Assembly (NCBI RefSeq): GCF_005222205.1
Contig: NZ_CP032346.1
Location: 1,294,501 to 1,358,500 of the forward strand
Reading direction: 5' to 3'
Source of the DNA: Azospirillum brasilense
GTDB taxonomy: Bacteria > Pseudomonadota > Alphaproteobacteria > Azospirillales > Azospirillaceae
DNA: 64,000 nt
Position numbers and translations under genes: made by a program. Numbering within the stretch: position 1 is the first letter of the stretch; the number at the start of each line of letters is the position of its first letter. Under the pieces are notes generated by a model. It did not search any database and was not told the origin of the DNA. It saw only the letters and a list, made by a program, of their open reading frames with translations. Below, one piece after another: positions 39,670-49,966 of this stretch.

Positions 39670-40464
39670 TCAGGACGGCAGGTCTTCGGCCAGCGCCACC
39701 GGGTCGCCCACCGCGATCCGGCCCCCATGCACCACCCGGGCATAGACGCCGCACTGCGTGTGGTCGTAACCGCGCTCCAGAATGGGGAGCGTGTTGAGGT
39801 CGCGCGCGCCGGTCGCCGGGTTGACCTCGCTGGAGGGTCGGCAGTCCTTGTGGTCGCAGATGCGCAGGGTGACCTCGCCGACGGTCAGCAGCGCGCCGAT
39901 CCACTGGCGTTCCACCCAGGGCTCCAGCCCGTCGATCATCAGGTTGGCGCGGAAGCGCCGCGGATCGACCGGCTGCTTGGCCACCCGTTCCTCCAGATCG
40001 CGCACGCTGGCGAGATTGAGGATGGAGACCGCCGCCTCTTCCCGGTCGGTGAAGGAGACGCCGCCGCCCTGCGCGGGATTCCTGGCCTCGGCCAGCTTGG
40101 GCAGGCCGGGGGCCGCGCCGGCCAGATAGGCGGCGAAGAACTGCTCCACCAGCATCCGGCCCATCGGCTGGTCCAGACGCCCACGCGACACCTGCTTGCC
40201 GCCGCGCCGGATGATCAGCGACTGGGTGGCCTCGTCGAACTCGGTGTCGAGCAGCGCCAGCTTCTCGTTCCGGTCGAGCGTGAAGAAATCCTCGTTGGGG
40301 CGCCAGCCCTCGACGTCCGGGCTCAGGGCGGCCGGGCCGTGCAGCAGGCCGAAGCGCCGGTCAAAGGGGATGGGTTGGCCGGTGACGAGGTCAACGGCGG
40401 GAAGGTCCTGGCCGCTCAGCCCCTTCACGGGGTAGCGGCGTATGGCGGCGACGGTCGCGGGCAT
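39670..40464 (-). CDS. MOSC domain-containing protein
   Basis: A 264-residue protein. The MOSC N-terminal beta-barrel domain (IRRYPVKGLSGQDLPAVDL) is followed by the MOSC domain. The conserved Cys lies in RICDHKDCRPSSEVNPATGARDLN, and the VNPATG-x-RD pattern is typical. MOSC proteins, as in YiiM/YcbX and the end of MoCo sulfurase, bind molybdenum cofactor and reduce N-hydroxylated compounds or carry sulfur. The start is ATG at 40464; a TTG at 40476 is possible. The gene precedes no other cofactor gene, and the Nudix gene lies upstream on the same strand, 73 nt away. Confidence 0.88.
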   Translation of the reverse strand: MPATVAAIRRYPVKGLSGQDLPAVDLVTGQPIPFDRRFGLLHGPAALSPDVEGWRPNEDFFTLDRNEKLALLDTEFDEATQSLIIRRGGKQVSRGRLDQPMGRMLVEQFFAAYLAGAAPGLPKLAEARNPAQGGGVSFTDREEAAVSILNLASVRDLEERVAKQPVDPRRFRANLMIDGLEPWVERQWIGALLTVGEVTLRICDHKDCRPSSEVNPATGARDLNTLPILERGYDHTQCGVYARVVHGGRIAVGDPVALAEDLPS

Positions 40465-40537
40465 TGCATCGCACAATGGTGGGACCGGTTTGCTTCTGTC
40501 AACCGTTGCAATCGAAAACCGTCACCAGCGCTAGCCG

Positions 40538-41092
40538 TCACCAGCGCTCGGCCAAAGGCTCCCGACCCTGGAACTCGGCGATTCGCCGCCGCGTCGCGGG
40601 GGAGGTGTCCTCCGGCAGCCGGTCCAGCGGGAAGAAGCGCGCCTCCAGGATCTCCACCCCGTCGGCCCGGGGCGTTCCCGACCACCCGCGCGCGACGAAG
40701 ACCGCCACATGGTCGCTCGCGCCGTGCCGGAAGCGGGCGTAGACGCCGAAGGGCTGCGGGCCGCTTTCCACCGTCAACCCGACCTCCTCCCGCACCTCGC
40801 GGCGCATGGCCTCCACCAGCGTCTCGCCTTTTCCGACTCCGCCGCCCGGAAAATGCCAGCCGCCGACGTAGCTGTGGCGGATCAGCAGGACCGAGGCCGC
40901 CCCGCCCCCAGGGTCCGAGTCGTCCAGGATGATCCCCCGCACCCCCATGGTCAGCGGGCGCGCCACCCAATGCCACATGTTGCGGCCGTGCCAGGCCAGC
41001 CGCATCAGGGGGGTGGTCAGGGCGGGCCGCAGGGCCTTGGGCGAAGGGTCGCGCGGGGTGCCGGGTGGGGTGCTGGTGGGCGTGGCCGTCAT
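40538..41092 (-). CDS. Nudix hydrolase
   Basis: A 184-residue hydrolase with a complete Nudix box, GGGVGKGETLVEAMRREVREEVGL (in parts: G-x5-E-x7-REVREEVGL), near residue 85-108. Upstream, SVLLIRHSYVGGWHFPGGG fits an NDP-X hydrolase of unknown substrate. The N-terminal 30 residues are Pro/Thr-rich and poorly conserved, so the start is uncertain: ATG 41092 is given, ATG 41113 is possible. It is divergent from clpB. A 14-bp direct repeat spans its stop codon. Confidence 0.88.
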   Translation of the reverse strand: MTATPTSTPPGTPRDPSPKALRPALTTPLMRLAWHGRNMWHWVARPLTMGVRGIILDDSDPGGGAASVLLIRHSYVGGWHFPGGGVGKGETLVEAMRREVREEVGLTVESGPQPFGVYARFRHGASDHVAVFVARGWSGTPRADGVEILEARFFPLDRLPEDTSPATRRRIAEFQGREPLAERW

Positions 41093-41206
41093 GAAGGCGG
41101 GAGTCCGTGGCATTGGCGCAAAACCCTAGCCTTTTCCGGCGGGCCGCGGAAAGCCACCCTTTCGGCGCGGGTCCGACAAAAGCAATAACCACGCGTACCG
41201 GGGGGT

Positions 41207-41234
41207 CTTGCATACGGATGGGCCTCTCCCACAT
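41207..41234 (+). promoter_or_regulatory. Heat-shock (RpoH-type) promoter of clpB
   Basis: CTTGCAT at 41207-41213 and CCCACAT at 41228-41234, so CTTG is followed after 17 bp by CCCACAT. This matches the sigma-32 pattern (CTTG at -35; C-rich CCCCATNT-like -10). It lies about 95 nt ahead of the clpB ATG, with no competing sigma-70 site seen. Confidence 0.7.
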
Positions 41235-41330
41235 CTACGGCGACGCATGCATCCTTGCGGATCGCACTGGTAACGTGGATCGGACTGACCGGGCTGCCTC
41301 GCGGACGGTCGGCGATGAAGGGAGCACATC

Positions 41331-43961
<2,631 letters not shown>

Positions 43962-43984
43962 CGGCGGCACATTGACGATGCGGG

Positions 43985-44010
43985 CGAGGGGCCTTTCGCG
44001 AGGCCCCTCG
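43985..44010. terminator. Hairpin between convergent clpB and hemolysin III genes
   Basis: CGAGGGGCCT and AGGCCCCTCG are exact complements around a TTCGCG loop. The hairpin lies 23 nt after the clpB stop and 4 nt from the opposing stop. No U-tract follows, so termination strength is uncertain. Confidence 0.6.
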
Positions 44011-44014
44011 GTCG

Positions 44015-44674
44015 TCAGGTCACCACGAACTCCCGCGCCACCGCGGCGAAGTGGCAGGAGGCCGCCACGATGACCAGCGCGTGCCAGACCGGGATGTTGT
44101 AGGGCAGGCGGTCCAGCGTGTGGATGAAGGCGCCCACCGTGTAGACCACCCCGCCCACCGCCAGCAGAAGCAGCGTCGTCGGGGACAGCGACCGCCACAG
44201 CGGTTCGGCCACCGACAGGATGGCCCAGCCGAGCCCGAGATAGAGCACGAAGCCCAGCCGTTCGTACCGCCAGGAGGCGAACAGCTTCAACGCCACCCCG
44301 CCCAGCGCCACCACCCACACCGCGACGCCCAGCGGGATTCCCGCGGCGCCGTCCAACCGGTTCAGGGTGAAGGGGGTGTAGCTGCCGGCGATCATCACAT
44401 AGATCATCGCGTGGTCGAGCCGCCGCAGCACCGCCTTGCGCCGCCCCGGCGGAGCGAGGTTGTAGGCGGCCGACGCGCTCAGCATGCCGACCAGCCCGGC
44501 GCCGTAGGCGACCAGCGACACCATCTCGGTCGCGGAAACATGGCCCGCCGTCACGGCCAGCAGCCAGGACGCGCCGATCAGGCCGGCGATCACGCCGATG
44601 GCGTGGATGACCGCGTCCGCCGCACGTTCGCCCGCCGTGTGGACGGGAAACTCGAAGCTGGAATCGGGTTTCAT
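44015..44674 (-). CDS. Hemolysin III / PAQR family membrane protein
   Basis: A 219-residue seven-TM protein of the HlyIII/YqfA (TrhA) family. Motifs include ERAADAVIHAIGVIAGLIG in TM1, the SASAAYNL segment, HAMIYVMIAGSYTPFTL and the C-terminal PVWHALVIVAASCHFAAV, whose histidines are proposed to bind a metal. It is not truly a hemolysin in most species; homologues affect membrane-fatty-acid balance. The ATG at 44674 (MKPDSSFEFPVHTAGERA) was used rather than a longer frame. It lies 70 nt downstream of the PhyH-like gene on the same strand. Confidence 0.9.
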   Translation of the reverse strand: MKPDSSFEFPVHTAGERAADAVIHAIGVIAGLIGASWLLAVTAGHVSATEMVSLVAYGAGLVGMLSASAAYNLAPPGRRKAVLRRLDHAMIYVMIAGSYTPFTLNRLDGAAGIPLGVAVWVVALGGVALKLFASWRYERLGFVLYLGLGWAILSVAEPLWRSLSPTTLLLLAVGGVVYTVGAFIHTLDRLPYNIPVWHALVIVAASCHFAAVAREFVVT

Positions 44675-44744
44675 GGGACCAGCCTGCCGGAAAGGCGGGC
44701 GAATGGAAAGCCCTCTCCCCGGCACGCCGGCCCCATCGGAATCG

Positions 44745-45719
44745 TTAACTCCGCAGATAGACCCGGTTGATGTAGGGGTCGTAACGGCGGTCCGGATTCG
44801 GCAGCACCGGCTGGAGCGGGCCGAAGCGGTTGCGCAGCAGCGTGTATTCGGTGACGACGATCAGCCGGTCGCTGTGCGTCGGCTGGAGAGCCTTGTGCAT
44901 CCCGCTGTTGTCGGCCAGGAAGCAGTCGCCCGCCCGCCCGGTCAGCGCGACGGGCGCCGACGCGCCGTAGACCGCCTCGACCTCGGCGTCGGAATGGTTG
45001 CGCCGCTCCAGAAGCTCCTGCCCGTGCTGGGAGGCCGGGACGTAGATGTGCGGCCCGCCGCCCATGTCGGTGTCCGTCAGGTACAGGAACATCTTGAAGT
45101 GGCGGACCTGGTTGTAGTCCCGGTGGTAGTTCTGCGTGCTGATCCGCGGGTTGGGCCGGGCCAGCGACCACCAGACCGACATGCCGTCGATGGTCGGCTT
45201 GCAGCCGTGGAACGCCTCCGCGACCTCCAGGACGAGCGGGTGGTTGATGGTGTCCAGCAGGTGCGGTGCGGCCAAGAACTGCTCCTCCACATAGCGGGCC
45301 ATCTGGATGTCCGGTGACGGCACCTTGCCGATGGTGAAGGAGCCGTATTCCCGGTGGCCGCCGTCGAAGCAGGGCTGTTCCTCGAAATAGCGCCGCATCG
45401 CCGCGACCTGCTCGTCGGTCATCAGGCGGAAGGCGTCGGTGTAGCCGCGCGTCTCCAACTGGGTCTTGAGGCTCAACGCCCGTTCGGACGGTGTGAAACC
45501 GGGGGTGCGGGGCCGGAAGGGCGCGACCAGCGACGCGGCGAGCTTGCGCCGCGGCTCGATCTTCAGGCGCGGGATTTGATGCCAGATGACGTCGTCGATC
45601 CAACGGGCCTTGTTGTTGAACGGTACCTTCACGCGAGCGGGCTCCCCGGCAGACACAGCGAGTGCGAGAGTTCCCAAGGAATACTCCAAATACGGGAGCT
45701 TTTCATCGTTCGTTCGCAT
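44745..45719 (-). CDS. Phytanoyl-CoA dioxygenase (PhyH) family-like protein
   Basis: A 324-residue protein with the Fe(II)/2-oxoglutarate dioxygenase facial triad: H199 and D201 in NYHRDYNQVRHF, H275 in SGMHKALQP, and R285 as the 2-oxoglutarate ligand. The N-terminal 100 residues have no recognised fold. PhyH enzymes hydroxylate diverse small molecules (ectoine, toxins, lipids), and this substrate is unknown. The start is uncertain: ATG 45719 (MRTNDEKLPYLEY) has no good ribosome site, and an in-frame start farther upstream exists. It is not beside a biosynthetic cluster; azlCD diverge from it. Confidence 0.72.
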   Translation of the reverse strand: MRTNDEKLPYLEYSLGTLALAVSAGEPARVKVPFNNKARWIDDVIWHQIPRLKIEPRRKLAASLVAPFRPRTPGFTPSERALSLKTQLETRGYTDAFRLMTDEQVAAMRRYFEEQPCFDGGHREYGSFTIGKVPSPDIQMARYVEEQFLAAPHLLDTINHPLVLEVAEAFHGCKPTIDGMSVWWSLARPNPRISTQNYHRDYNQVRHFKMFLYLTDTDMGGGPHIYVPASQHGQELLERRNHSDAEVEAVYGASAPVALTGRAGDCFLADNSGMHKALQPTHSDRLIVVTEYTLLRNRFGPLQPVLPNPDRRYDPYINRVYLRS

Positions 45720-45857
45720 GCGGCATTTTGCGCGGGGTGGGGTGGATGGACTTGTCTCCCGGACAATAAAAGGCGGGCGGCGCGCTCGTCGCAGCGCTAT
45801 GGTCCGCAACCCGACGCTGTTCCAAGGAACGGTTCAAGAAGACGCTTCAGAACGATC

Positions 45858-46586
45858 ATGACCAGACGATCCAGCTTCGCCGCCGGCGCCCGCGACACCC
45901 TGCCGATGGTCATCGGCGCGGCGCCCTTCGGGGTGATCTTCGGCACGCTGGTGGCCGCCGGGCCGCTGGCGGCGTGGCAGGGGCAGCTCATGTCCCTGTC
46001 GGTCTATGCGGGGTCCAGCCAGTTCATCGCGCTGGGGCTCGTGGCCGGGCACGCCGGGCTGGCGGTGATCTGGCTGACCACCCTGATCGTGAACCTGCGC
46101 CACGCCCTCTACGCCGCCACGCTGCTGCCGCACGTCGCCCATCTGCCGGCGCGCTGGCGCTGGACGCTGGGCTTCTTCCTGACCGACGAGACCTTCGCGG
46201 TGATGGCCGGCTACTACGCCCGGCACCCGCGGGCGCCGCTCGGGCACTGGTACTTCCTGGGCTCCTGCCTGTCGATGTACGCGAACTGGCAGTTCTGGAC
46301 CCTGGTCGGCCTGCTGTTCGGCGCGGCCTTCCCACAGCTCCAGTCGCTGGGGCTGGACTTCGCGATGGTCGCCACCTTCATCGCCATCGTCGTCCCGCAG
46401 CTCGCCAGCCTGCCCAACTTCGCGGCGGCGGTGGCGGCGGGCGCCGTGGCCTATCTGGGGCAGGACGTGCCCTACAAGCTGGGGCTGATGGCCGCCGTGG
46501 TGGCCGGGGTGGCCGTGGGGATGGCCCTGCAGCGCTGGCGCTCCGGCGGTCTGGAGGCCGGACGGCGGGAGGAGGAGGCGGCATGA
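45858..46586 (+). CDS. azlC: AzlC family branched-chain amino acid exporter subunit
   Basis: A 242-residue inner-membrane protein of the AzlC/YgaZ family. Characteristic strings are GAAPFGVIFGTL, SLSVYAGSSQFIALG, and TLIVNLRHALYAATLLPH with the following FFLTDETFAV. With AzlD it exports branched-chain amino acids or related compounds. Its TGA overlaps the azlD ATG (ATGA). The ATG at 45858 was chosen as the first Met of the family consensus (MTRRSSFAAGARDTLPM). No leucine-responsive regulator is adjacent. Confidence 0.92.
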   Translation: MTRRSSFAAGARDTLPMVIGAAPFGVIFGTLVAAGPLAAWQGQLMSLSVYAGSSQFIALGLVAGHAGLAVIWLTTLIVNLRHALYAATLLPHVAHLPARWRWTLGFFLTDETFAVMAGYYARHPRAPLGHWYFLGSCLSMYANWQFWTLVGLLFGAAFPQLQSLGLDFAMVATFIAIVVPQLASLPNFAAAVAAGAVAYLGQDVPYKLGLMAAVVAGVAVGMALQRWRSGGLEAGRREEEAA

Positions 46587-46921
46587 CCGGGACCGTCCTG
46601 ACCAACACCGTCATGATCCTGGGCATGGCGGCGGTCACCGTCTTCGTGAAGGCGGCGCTGTTCGTGCTGGGCGACCGGGTGGTCTTCCCGCCGCTGCTGA
46701 AGCAGGCGCTGGGCTTCGTCCCGGTGACGGTGCTGACCGCCATCATCGTGCCGATGATCCTGTCGCCGAACGGCGAGGGGCTGGAGCTGACCTGGACGAA
46801 CCCGCAGCTCGTCGGCGCGCTGGCCGCCGTGCTGGCCTGCGTGGTGACGGGCAAGCAGCTCCTCACCATCGCCGTGGCGCTGGGCGTCTTCTTCACCTGG
46901 CAGCTGGGTGTCCTCGCCTAG
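46583..46921 (+). CDS. azlD: AzlD domain protein (exporter partner)
   Basis: A 112-residue hydrophobic protein with about four TM helices, of the AzlD/YgaH type (VFPPLLKQALGFVPVTVLTA, VTGKQLLTIAVALGVF). It overlaps azlC by four bases, so the partners are made together. The function is as the small subunit of the branched-chain amino acid exporter. Confidence 0.9.
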   Translation: MTGTVLTNTVMILGMAAVTVFVKAALFVLGDRVVFPPLLKQALGFVPVTVLTAIIVPMILSPNGEGLELTWTNPQLVGALAAVLACVVTGKQLLTIAVALGVFFTWQLGVLA

Positions 46922-47055
46922 GGGGCGGGTGCGAAAGCCGGCGCCACTTTCCTGCCACAAACAGTGCATAGCCGTTCTGCCGCGGCGCGGTGGCGCGGGT
47001 GGGGGCGCATCCTGTATGGTCGCCCGATCGAAAGGGCTACCCAACCGAGTCCGTG

Positions 47056-47517
47056 ATGACCAGACGCCTGCGCCTCGTTCCCGTCTCCCTCGCCGTGGCC
47101 TGCGCGGTGATGCTGACCGCCTGCCAGACGGGCGAACGGACCAACCGCGCGCCCGTGGTGCAGGGGACCGCCAGCGCCTCCCCGGCGGGATTCGACACCG
47201 TCTCCGGGGACTGGGAAACCGACAAGACCACTGCGTTGCGCTCGCAGCCGAGCAACAGCGCGCCCATCGTCGCGACCTTCCCGCCCAGCCAGCCCCTGAA
47301 GGTTCTGGGCCGCGCCCGCGGCACCGACTGGGTGGCTGTCCAGGCCGCGGGGTCGACCGCCTATGTGCGGATTCATCTGCTGCGCCTGCGCGGCAGCGCG
47401 CCCATCCAGACCGCCCGCGGCACGACGACCACCGTAGCCAAGCCGGAAGACAACGCCGGCCCCTCGATCAAGGCCGCCCCGCGCCGCAGGATCGAGGCGA
47501 CGCCGATTTCGAACTGA
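47056..47517 (+). CDS. SH3-domain lipoprotein
   Basis: A 153-residue lipoprotein. The signal peptide (1-22) ends in the lipobox LTAC with Cys23 as the lipidated residue. A bacterial SH3 domain covers about 55-115 (TTALRSQPSNSAPIVATFPP, KVLGRARGTDWVAVQAAGSTAYV), followed by a basic, low-complexity tail. Such proteins bind cell-wall or periplasmic partners; no enzyme domain is present, and function is unknown. A palindromic repeat begins 14 nt after its stop. Confidence 0.8.
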   Translation: MTRRLRLVPVSLAVACAVMLTACQTGERTNRAPVVQGTASASPAGFDTVSGDWETDKTTALRSQPSNSAPIVATFPPSQPLKVLGRARGTDWVAVQAAGSTAYVRIHLLRLRGSAPIQTARGTTTTVAKPEDNAGPSIKAAPRRRIEATPISN

Positions 47518-47531
47518 GGCGGGGGGTGGTT

Positions 47532-47636
47532 TTGCCCCCTCCCTAACCCTCCCCCGCTTCGCAGGGGAGGGGACTGCCGCCGCTTCTCAGGATTCTCCCT
47601 CCCCTGCGGAGCGGGGGAGGGCCGGGGAGGGGGCAA
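47532..47636. repeat. Compound palindromic intergenic repeat, copy 3 of 4
   Basis: A 105-bp element following the SH3 lipoprotein gene and preceding the chemoreceptor stop. Ends are TTGCCCCCTCCC / GGGAGGGGGCAA. Inner inverted units read CCCTCCCCCGCTTCGCAGGG... and CCCTCCCCTGCGGAGCGGGG..., which differ by one compensating-type change from copies 1 and 2. The right part is shorter than in the others. Confidence 0.88.
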
Positions 47637-47651
47637 TGATGACTTCGGCTC

Positions 47652-49721
47652 TCAGAACTCCTTCCAGTCGTCATCCTCGCTGACGTTGCGCTTGAGCGCG
47701 GCGCCCGAATGAGCCACCGCGCGGGCCGCCGGCTTGGTCGCAGCGCGGGCCGGACGGGTCGCTGGCGCGACGTGCCGCGGAGCCGCAGCGGTGGTCGCAA
47801 CCGCGACCGACACGGCCACCGGCACGGCCCGCGGGTCCAGCTTGAAGAAGCCGATCAACCCCTTCAGGTCGTTGGCCTGACCGGCCATGGCCTGAGCGGC
47901 GGCGGTGGTTTCCTCGACGAGCGCGGCGTTCTTCTGGGTCATCTCGTCCATCTGCGAGACGGTGGCGTTGATCTCGTCGAGCGCCGCCGCCTGCTCGGAC
48001 GAGGCCGAGGCCATCTCGGCGATCAGCCCGGCGACCTGCTGGACGCCCGACACGATGCCCTCCAGCGCGTCGCCGGCCTTCTTGACCAGCTCCACACCGT
48101 CCTTCACCTGGCTGTCGCTGTCGAGGATCAGGCCCTTGATCTCCTTGGACGCCTGGGCGGAGCGCTGGGCGAGGTTGCGCACCTCCTGCGCCACCACGGC
48201 GAAGCCGCGCCCGGCGTCGCCGGCCCGCGCCGCCTCCACCGCCGCGTTCAGCGCCAGCAGGTTGGTCTGGAAGGCGATTTCGTCGATCACCCCGATGATG
48301 TCGGTGATCTTGCGGCTCGACGCCTCGATGCGCTTCATCGCGTCGATGGCCGAGTCCGCCACCGTGCCGCCGGACTCCGCGGCGGTGCGGGCGTCGGCGG
48401 CCATGCCGTTGGCGCGCTGGGCGTTGTCGGCGTTGGAGCGCACGGTCGCCCCCAGCTCCTCCATGCTCGCCGCCGTCTCCTCCAGCGAGGAGGCCTGCTG
48501 CTCCGTCCGCTCCGCAAGGTCGGAGGAGCCGATGGAGACCTCGCCCGCCGCCGAGGCGATGGTGTCCGCCGCCTGGGTGATCTGGCCGACGATCTCCGAC
48601 AGCTTGGCGGAGGTGGCGTTGACGTCGGTCTTCAGCGTCTGGAAGGCCCCTTCATAGTCGCGCTGCACCCGCTTGTTGAGGTCGCCCTGGGCGAGCGCGC
48701 TGAGCACCGCGCCGAGGTCGGCGATGACCGCCTCCACCGTGTCGGTCAGGCGGTTGATGCCCGCCGACATGGTCTTGTAGAAGCCGTCCTTGCCGGTCAG
48801 GTCGAGGCGGCGCGACAGGTCGCCCTTCGACACGCCGTCGATCAGCGCGGCGATCTCCTCGCCGATCGCCGCCTCGCGGGCGCGCTGCGCCTCGTCGGCC
48901 CGGCGCTCGGCCTCCAGGCGGGCGCGCTCGGCCTCGTCCATCGCCTTCTTCTGGATGGCGTTGTCCTTGAACACCTGCACCGCCTGGGCCATCTGCCCGA
49001 TCTCGTCGCCGCGGTCGAGGCCGGGAACGGCGACGTCCAGCTTGTCGGCGGCGAGGTCGTGCATGGTCGCGCTCATCGCCCGCACCGCGCCCATCTGGCG
49101 GCGGACCAGGAAGAAGCTGACCAGACCGAAGGCCAGCGTGACCAGCGGCGCCACCACCAGGATGGTGCGCTCCACCTCGTCCACCACCCTCATCACGTCG
49201 GCCCGCTTCAGCCCGACGAACAGCACGCCGACCACCGAGCCGGAGGCGTCGAGCAGCGGATCGTAGGAGGTGAAGTAGCGCTCGCCCAGGATGTCGGCCT
49301 CGCCGCGGTAGGGCTTGCGCTGCGTGATGACGCTGTCGAAGACCGGCCCGGCGCCCAGCTTGGTGCCGTTGGCCCGGCTGCCGTCGGGGTTCTGCACGGT
49401 GGTGGCGACGCGGGTGTCGCCGCGGAACACCGTGGCCGCACCGCCGGTCAGCTCGCGGAGCTGGTCGACCATGCGGGTGTCGCCGTCGACCCGCACCGAT
49501 CCGATGTAGAGCGCGCCGTCGCGCAGGCTGTAGTCGGCGCCGTTCTGCTTCAGCAGCATATGGGCCAGCGCCATGCTGCGCTCCCGCTGCTCCTGCGCGG
49601 AGGCGGCGCTGCGGTCGCTCAGCACCTGGTTGGAGGCCAGAGTCAGCACGATGGCCAGGATGAACAGCCCCAGCACGTTCAGCAGGGACAGTTTGGCGGT
49701 CAGGGAGAGGTTTTTCAGCAC
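47652..49721 (-). CDS. Methyl-accepting chemotaxis protein with periplasmic Cache-like domain
   Basis: A 689-residue chemoreceptor. TM1 is about 9-29. The periplasmic domain (30-185) resembles single-Cache sensors, with the [20 protein letters not shown] pattern and [24 protein letters not shown]2 is about 186-206. Two HAMP-type segments (about 207-260 and 290-345) follow, then the MCP signalling tip [21 protein letters not shown]. The last residues DDDWKEF give a W-x-x-F pentapeptide-like end that could tether CheR/CheB. The ligand is unknown. A long Ala/Arg/Pro-rich tail joins the tip to that pentapeptide. Confidence 0.93.
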   Translation of the reverse strand: MLKNLSLTAKLSLLNVLGLFILAIVLTLASNQVLSDRSAASAQEQRERSMALAHMLLKQNGADYSLRDGALYIGSVRVDGDTRMVDQLRELTGGAATVFRGDTRVATTVQNPDGSRANGTKLGAGPVFDSVITQRKPYRGEADILGERYFTSYDPLLDASGSVVGVLFVGLKRADVMRVVDEVERTILVVAPLVTLAFGLVSFFLVRRQMGAVRAMSATMHDLAADKLDVAVPGLDRGDEIGQMAQAVQVFKDNAIQKKAMDEAERARLEAERRADEAQRAREAAIGEEIAALIDGVSKGDLSRRLDLTGKDGFYKTMSAGINRLTDTVEAVIADLGAVLSALAQGDLNKRVQRDYEGAFQTLKTDVNATSAKLSEIVGQITQAADTIASAAGEVSIGSSDLAERTEQQASSLEETAASMEELGATVRSNADNAQRANGMAADARTAAESGGTVADSAIDAMKRIEASSRKITDIIGVIDEIAFQTNLLALNAAVEAARAGDAGRGFAVVAQEVRNLAQRSAQASKEIKGLILDSDSQVKDGVELVKKAGDALEGIVSGVQQVAGLIAEMASASSEQAAALDEINATVSQMDEMTQKNAALVEETTAAAQAMAGQANDLKGLIGFFKLDPRAVPVAVSVAVATTAAAPRHVAPATRPARAATKPAARAVAHSGAALKRNVSEDDDWKEF

Positions 49722-49893
49722 GTTCGGCCCTATGCGGCAATCGCTCCGCAGCCCTCGCCAACGGAGATAGACAATAAGTCTAATACGGCTTTATCCGTTC
49801 GTCCGCGTGCAATTTTTCGGAGACCGATTCCCGCTTCGCGTGTGGAAACCGCTCCGGCGGAGCGCCATGCAGCCGGCGCACGGCCCGTCTTCC

Positions 49894-49927
49894 TTGGTTG
49901 GCGCGGCAAGTGGCCCTAGTTTAGGGC
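49894..49927 (+). promoter_or_regulatory. Candidate promoter with inverted repeat over -10, upstream of Atm1-like gene
   Basis: TTGGTT (49894-49899), 17-bp spacer, TAGTTT (49917-49922). The -10 lies inside GCCCTA-GTT-TAGGGC (49913-49927), a small inverted repeat that could be an operator. The start codon is 40 nt downstream. Confidence 0.35.
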
Positions 49928-49966
49928 AGCCGCTTCTGGCAACCGACCCCTTTCCCGGACCCTTCC

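Noticed and set aside
49768-49782. TAGAC-N5-GTCTA inverted repeat before the chemoreceptor gene
   Set aside because: Only 5-bp arms; expected by chance and not aligned with a clear promoter.
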